Shown piece by piece: positions 61,094 to 64,000 of a stretch of 64,000 bases of DNA. The DNA is taken from positions 1-64,000 of the forward strand of contig NZ_VRLT01000021.1 in the NCBI RefSeq assembly GCF_008017835.1, read 5' to 3'. Every line of letters begins with the position of its first letter. Positions within the stretch are counted from its first letter, which is position 1. Origin of the DNA: Mesonia sp. HuA40 (GTDB lineage Bacteria; Bacteroidota; Bacteroidia; Flavobacteriales; Flavobacteriaceae). The translations under genes were made by a program, and so were the position numbers. The notes beneath the pieces were generated by a model. The model had not been told where the DNA came from. It searched no databases and saw nothing but the letters and a program-made list of their open reading frames with translations.

Positions 61094-62047
61094 TTATTTT
61101 CTTTGGATTACTTTTTTACTTGCAGCAACAATAGACTTAGCATTAAGTCCGTATTTCTCCATTAATTGCTCGGGAGTTCCGCTTTCTCCAAAAGTATCCT
61201 TAGTGGCGATAAATTCTTGTGGGCTTGGGTGTTCTGTGCTTAAAACACGAGCTACACTTTCTCCTAAACCACCTAAATAATTATGCTCTTCTGCGGTGAC
61301 TACACATCCCGTTTTTTTAACTGATGCAAGAATGGCATCTGCATCAAGCGGTTTTATAGTGTGTATGTTAATCACTTCTGCGGTAATTCCCTCTTCTGCT
61401 AAGGTTTCGGCTGCCTGTAGTGCTTCCCAAACTAAATGACCTGTTGCTACTATTGTAACGTCGTTTCCTTCGGTTAATTGTACGGCTTTACCAATTTCAA
61501 AATTTTGGTCTTCTGGAGTAAAATTAGCTACTTTTGGTCTTCCGAAACGCAAATAAACAGGACCGTCGTGATCAGCAATAGCTAAAGTTGCTGCCTTGGT
61601 TTGATTATAATCACAGGTATTAATTACCGTCATACCTGGTAACATTTTCATAAGCCCCAAATCTTCTAAAATTTGATGAGTGGCGCCATCTTCGCCAAGC
61701 GTTAGACCAGCGTGCGAAGCGCAAATTTTCACATTTTTACCCGAGTATGCCACACTTTGTCTAATCTGGTCATACACACGTCCTGTTGAAAAGTTTGCGA
61801 AAGTACCAGTAAAAGGAATTTTACCCCCTATGGTCATACCTGCAGCCATTCCAATCATATTTGCCTCGGCAATACCTACTTGAAAGAAGCGCTCTGGGTG
61901 GTTATTTTTAAATGCATCCATTTTAAGTGAACCCGTAAGGTCTGCACAAAGGGCTACCACATTTTCATTCTTTTTTCCTAATTCTTCCAAACCGGCTCCA
62001 AATCCAGAACGGGTGTCTTTTTTGCCAGTGTCTATATATTTTTTCAT
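61094..62047 (-). CDS. Transketolase, C-terminal subunit
   Basis: A 317-residue subunit that carries the pyrimidine-binding and C-terminal domains of transketolase. Seen: DTRSGFGAGLEELGKKNE, ALCADLTGSLK, FFQVGIAEANMIGMAAGMTIGG with the catalytic Glu, SHAGLTLGEDGATHQ and YLRFGRPK. The split into two genes is the rule in many Bacteroidota and archaea. It pairs with the next upstream gene to move two-carbon units in the pentose phosphate pathway. Confidence 0.93.
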   Translation of the reverse strand: MKKYIDTGKKDTRSGFGAGLEELGKKNENVVALCADLTGSLKMDAFKNNHPERFFQVGIAEANMIGMAAGMTIGGKIPFTGTFANFSTGRVYDQIRQSVAYSGKNVKICASHAGLTLGEDGATHQILEDLGLMKMLPGMTVINTCDYNQTKAATLAIADHDGPVYLRFGRPKVANFTPEDQNFEIGKAVQLTEGNDVTIVATGHLVWEALQAAETLAEEGITAEVINIHTIKPLDADAILASVKKTGCVVTAEEHNYLGGLGESVARVLSTEHPSPQEFIATKDTFGESGTPEQLMEKYGLNAKSIVAASKKVIQRK

Positions 62048-62067
62048 GATTTTGTCCTTTTTAAAAA

Positions 62068-62913
62068 TTAATAATCGCCTAAAGTTTCTGGATTTTGCGC
62101 AAGGGCTATTTCAAGTTGCTCATCATTAGGAGCTTTACCGTGCCACTCGTGCGTATGCATCATAAAATCAACCCCGTTACCCATTACTGTATGCAACAAA
62201 ATACAAACCGGCTTTCCTTGACCTGTTTTTTCTTTTGCATCTTGCAACCCTTGAATTACTTCGGTAATGTTGTTTCCATTTTTAACCTCTAAAACTTCCC
62301 AGCCAAAAGCCTCAAACTTATCTTTTAAATTTCCTAAAGGTAACACACGATCTGTAGAGCCATCTATTTGCTGTCCGTTTAGGTCAACGGTTGCAATTAA
62401 ATTATCAACTTGGTTACCGGCCGCATACATTATGGCTTCCCAATTCTGCCCCTCCTGTAATTCGCCATCACCGTGTAGAGAGTAAACCAAATGTTTGTCT
62501 TTATTTAATTTTTTAGTTTGAGCTGCTCCAATGGCTACAGACATTCCTTGACCAAGCGATCCCGATGCGATGCGTACTCCCGGTAAATTTTCGTGGGTGG
62601 TAGGGTGTCCTTGCAATCTAGAATCTATTAGTCTAAAGGTGTTTAATTCATCAACAGGAAAAAATCCGCTTCTAGCTAAAACGCTGTAGAATACAGGCGA
62701 GATATGTCCGTTTGATAAAAAGAAAAGATCCTCGTTGTTGCCGTCCATTTTAAAATCGGTGGTATAGTCCATAATTTCTTGGTACAGCGCCGTAAAAAAT
62801 TCTGCACAACCTAGAGAACCGCCAGGGTGCCCCGAGTTTACCTTATGTACTTGCCTAAGAATATCTCTTCTTACTTGCGTAACAAAATCTTCTAATTGTG
62901 TTGTGTTTGCCAT
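62068..62913 (-). CDS. Transketolase, N-terminal subunit
   Basis: A 281-residue subunit that carries the thiamine-diphosphate-binding domain. Seen: VNSGHPGGSLGCAEFFTALY, FLSNGHISPVFYSVL, ASGSLGQGMSVAIGAA, and the metal/ThDP motif HGDGELQEGQNWEAIMYA (GDG-N type). The last part is FMMHTHEWHGKAPNDEQ. The start is set at MANTTQLED; the ten residues before it fall over the promoter. First gene of the operon with the C-terminal subunit and the OMP. Confidence 0.93.
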   Translation of the reverse strand: MANTTQLEDFVTQVRRDILRQVHKVNSGHPGGSLGCAEFFTALYQEIMDYTTDFKMDGNNEDLFFLSNGHISPVFYSVLARSGFFPVDELNTFRLIDSRLQGHPTTHENLPGVRIASGSLGQGMSVAIGAAQTKKLNKDKHLVYSLHGDGELQEGQNWEAIMYAAGNQVDNLIATVDLNGQQIDGSTDRVLPLGNLKDKFEAFGWEVLEVKNGNNITEVIQGLQDAKEKTGQGKPVCILLHTVMGNGVDFMMHTHEWHGKAPNDEQLEIALAQNPETLGDY

Positions 62914-62940
62914 TGTTGTGTGGTTTAAAATCTGTTTGCG

Positions 62941-62948
62941 CAAAAATA
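62941..62948 (-). promoter_or_regulatory. Promoter -7 element of the transketolase operon
   Basis: On the minus strand, TATTTTTG fits TAnnTTTG and lies 27 nt upstream of the ATG at 62913. Confidence 0.6.
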
Positions 62949-63083
62949 CTTTTATTTGTAGGCAATTGAAAATAAAAGTAAATAAATGTAAGTTTGGTTT
63001 TGGTTTTCTTTACGGAAGGCAATCCGTACAGCGATAAAAGTTAATAAATGAAACTAGCATCTGTTTGCTTTTAAGAAATTAAT

Positions 63084-63091
63084 TACCTTTG
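63084..63091 (+). promoter_or_regulatory. Promoter -7 element of tgt
   Basis: TACCTTTG fits TAnnTTTG and ends 19 nt before the start codon. A TTTG at 63064-63067 could be a -33 element, but the spacing (16 nt) is short. Confidence 0.5.
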
Positions 63092-63110
63092 CCCATCTAA
63101 AATTTTATGC

Positions 63111-64000
63111 ATGCAATTTAAGCTTGAAGCGAATGATGTGGGTAGCAAGGCTAGAGCCGGAACAATAACCACAGATCACGGAAGTATAGAAACGCCTATT
63201 TTTATGCCTGTAGGCACCATTGCTACAGTTAAAGGGGTGCATCAACGTGAATTAAAAGAAGAAATAAATCCCGATATCATATTGGGAAATACCTACCATT
63301 TGTACATGCGTCCACACACTGATATTTTACAAAAGGCAGGGGGCTTGCATAAATTTATGAATTGGGACAGGAACATTCTTACCGATAGTGGTGGGTATCA
63401 AGTTTATTCTTTGTCGGCCAACCGAAAGATAAAAGAAGAAGGGGTAAAGTTTAAATCGCATATAGATGGCTCATACCACTTTTTTACTCCAGAAGGGGTA
63501 ATGGATATTCAGCGCCAAATAGGGGCCGATATTATTATGGCCTTTGATGAATGCACACCCTACCCTTGCGATTATAATTATGCTAAGCGGTCTATGCACA
63601 TGACACACCGCTGGTTAGAGCGCTGCTTAAAGCGTTTTCACGATACTCCGCCTTTATATGGTTACGAGCAAACCTTATTTCCTATTGTGCAGGGAAGTAC
63701 CTATAAAGATTTAAGGCAGCAATCTGCAGAATATATTGCCAATGCCGGTGCTCCAGGAAATGCAATTGGTGGCCTGTCGGTTGGTGAACCTGCCGAAGAA
63801 ATGTATGCGATGACCGAGGTGGTAACCGCCATTTTACCCGAAGATAAACCACGCTATTTAATGGGAGTAGGTACGCCTATTAATATTTTGGAGAATATTG
63901 CGTTAGGAGTAGATATGTTTGATTGTGTGATGCCTACGCGAAATGGTAGAAATGGTATGTTATTCACAGCACACGGAACCATAAACATTAAAAATAAAAA
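63111..64000 (+). CDS. tgt: Queuine tRNA-ribosyltransferase, partial at window edge
   Basis: The first 296 codons of tRNA-guanine transglycosylase, cut by the window end. It swaps the wobble guanine of Asp, Asn, His and Tyr tRNAs for the queuosine precursor. Seen: MQFKLEANDVGSKARAGTIT at the start, TPIFMPVGTIATVKGV, LGNTYHLYMRPH, ILTDSGGYQVYSLS with the first catalytic Asp, AFDECTPYPCDY, IGGLSVGEP and MFDCVMPTRNGRNGM with the nucleophile Asp. The zinc-binding C terminus lies beyond the window. An ATG 4 nt upstream is out of frame and stops after four codons. Confidence 0.94.
   Translation, partial: MQFKLEANDVGSKARAGTITTDHGSIETPIFMPVGTIATVKGVHQRELKEEINPDIILGNTYHLYMRPHTDILQKAGGLHKFMNWDRNILTDSGGYQVYSLSANRKIKEEGVKFKSHIDGSYHFFTPEGVMDIQRQIGADIIMAFDECTPYPCDYNYAKRSMHMTHRWLERCLKRFHDTPPLYGYEQTLFPIVQGSTYKDLRQQSAEYIANAGAPGNAIGGLSVGEPAEEMYAMTEVVTAILPEDKPRYLMGVGTPINILENIALGVDMFDCVMPTRNGRNGMLFTAHGTINIKNK

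Overview
The window is chromosomal DNA of a Flavobacteriaceae-like member of the Bacteroidota. This rests on the AT-rich base composition, repeated Bacteroidota-type -7 promoter elements (TAnnTTTG), a type IX secretion (T9SS) C-terminal sorting domain, lipoproteins with acidic surface-export signals (C-SSDDD, C-NNDDD), and many Bacteroidota families (DUF3276, long NusB, DUF4252, the CAL67264 small membrane protein, split transketolase). No tRNA, rRNA, CRISPR array, insertion sequence or prophage was seen. Most genes are housekeeping or metabolic. The start is intact, and the last gene (tgt) runs off the right edge.

Layout. 0.1-3.9 kb: a secreted leucine-rich-repeat (LRR) protein, two paralogous secreted proteins and an LRR surface lipoprotein. 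4-7.6 kb: a LytS/LytTR two-component pair with a propeller sensor. 7.9-15.7 kb: a truncated CIA30 gene, DUF3276, an ABC exporter, leucine dehydrogenase, nusB-DUF1573-yajC, a broken YdeI-like gene and pepT. 15.8-21.4 kb: pyrD-lysE, HMG-CoA lyase, a decayed TPR histidine kinase and guaB. 21.5-23.4 kb: a SatD/DUF3307 pair and DUF423. 23.5-31.9 kb: a B12 uptake locus, with btuFCD and three further genes on the minus strand, and a cobalamin riboswitch, btuB and a BtuG-like lipoprotein on the plus strand. 32-35.6 kb: an S41 peptidase diverging from an ECF sigma/DUF4252 operon. 35.6-41.9 kb: hemN, a universal stress protein, a receiver-CRP/FNR fusion, a PAS kinase, and trx-deoC-deoD. 42-55.8 kb: AIM24-like, OmpA, GT2, an HsdR_N domain protein, holA, menA, UPF0173, menC, CPBP protease, menE, an M1 peptidase, a carboxylase beta subunit and small lipoproteins. 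55.9-57.7 kb: an HExxH protein frame broken by three in-frame stops, overlapping a small secreted protein. 58-64 kb: a thioredoxin-like protein, ettA, an OMP, split transketolase and tgt.

The most interesting item is the 35.6-41.9 kb regulatory block. A FixL-like PAS kinase overlaps a receiver-CRP/FNR regulator by 4 bp. Two promoters, one for usp-hemN and one for trx-deoC-deoD, carry the same 15-bp FNR-like box in the same orientation, exactly 21 nt upstream of a TAnnTTTG element. That places the box near -41. This suggests a small oxygen- or redox-responsive regulon.

Other points of interest are a putative ECF promoter (TGTAAC-N16-CGTTAC) in front of its own sigma gene, a nusB promoter that may start inside the preceding terminator, several promoters abutting start codons (likely leaderless mRNAs), and a cluster of TATCGT repeats upstream of satD. 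Three enzymes of leucine degradation are scattered in the window (LeuDH, an MCC-like carboxylase beta subunit and HMG-CoA lyase). Four decayed loci point to ongoing gene loss.
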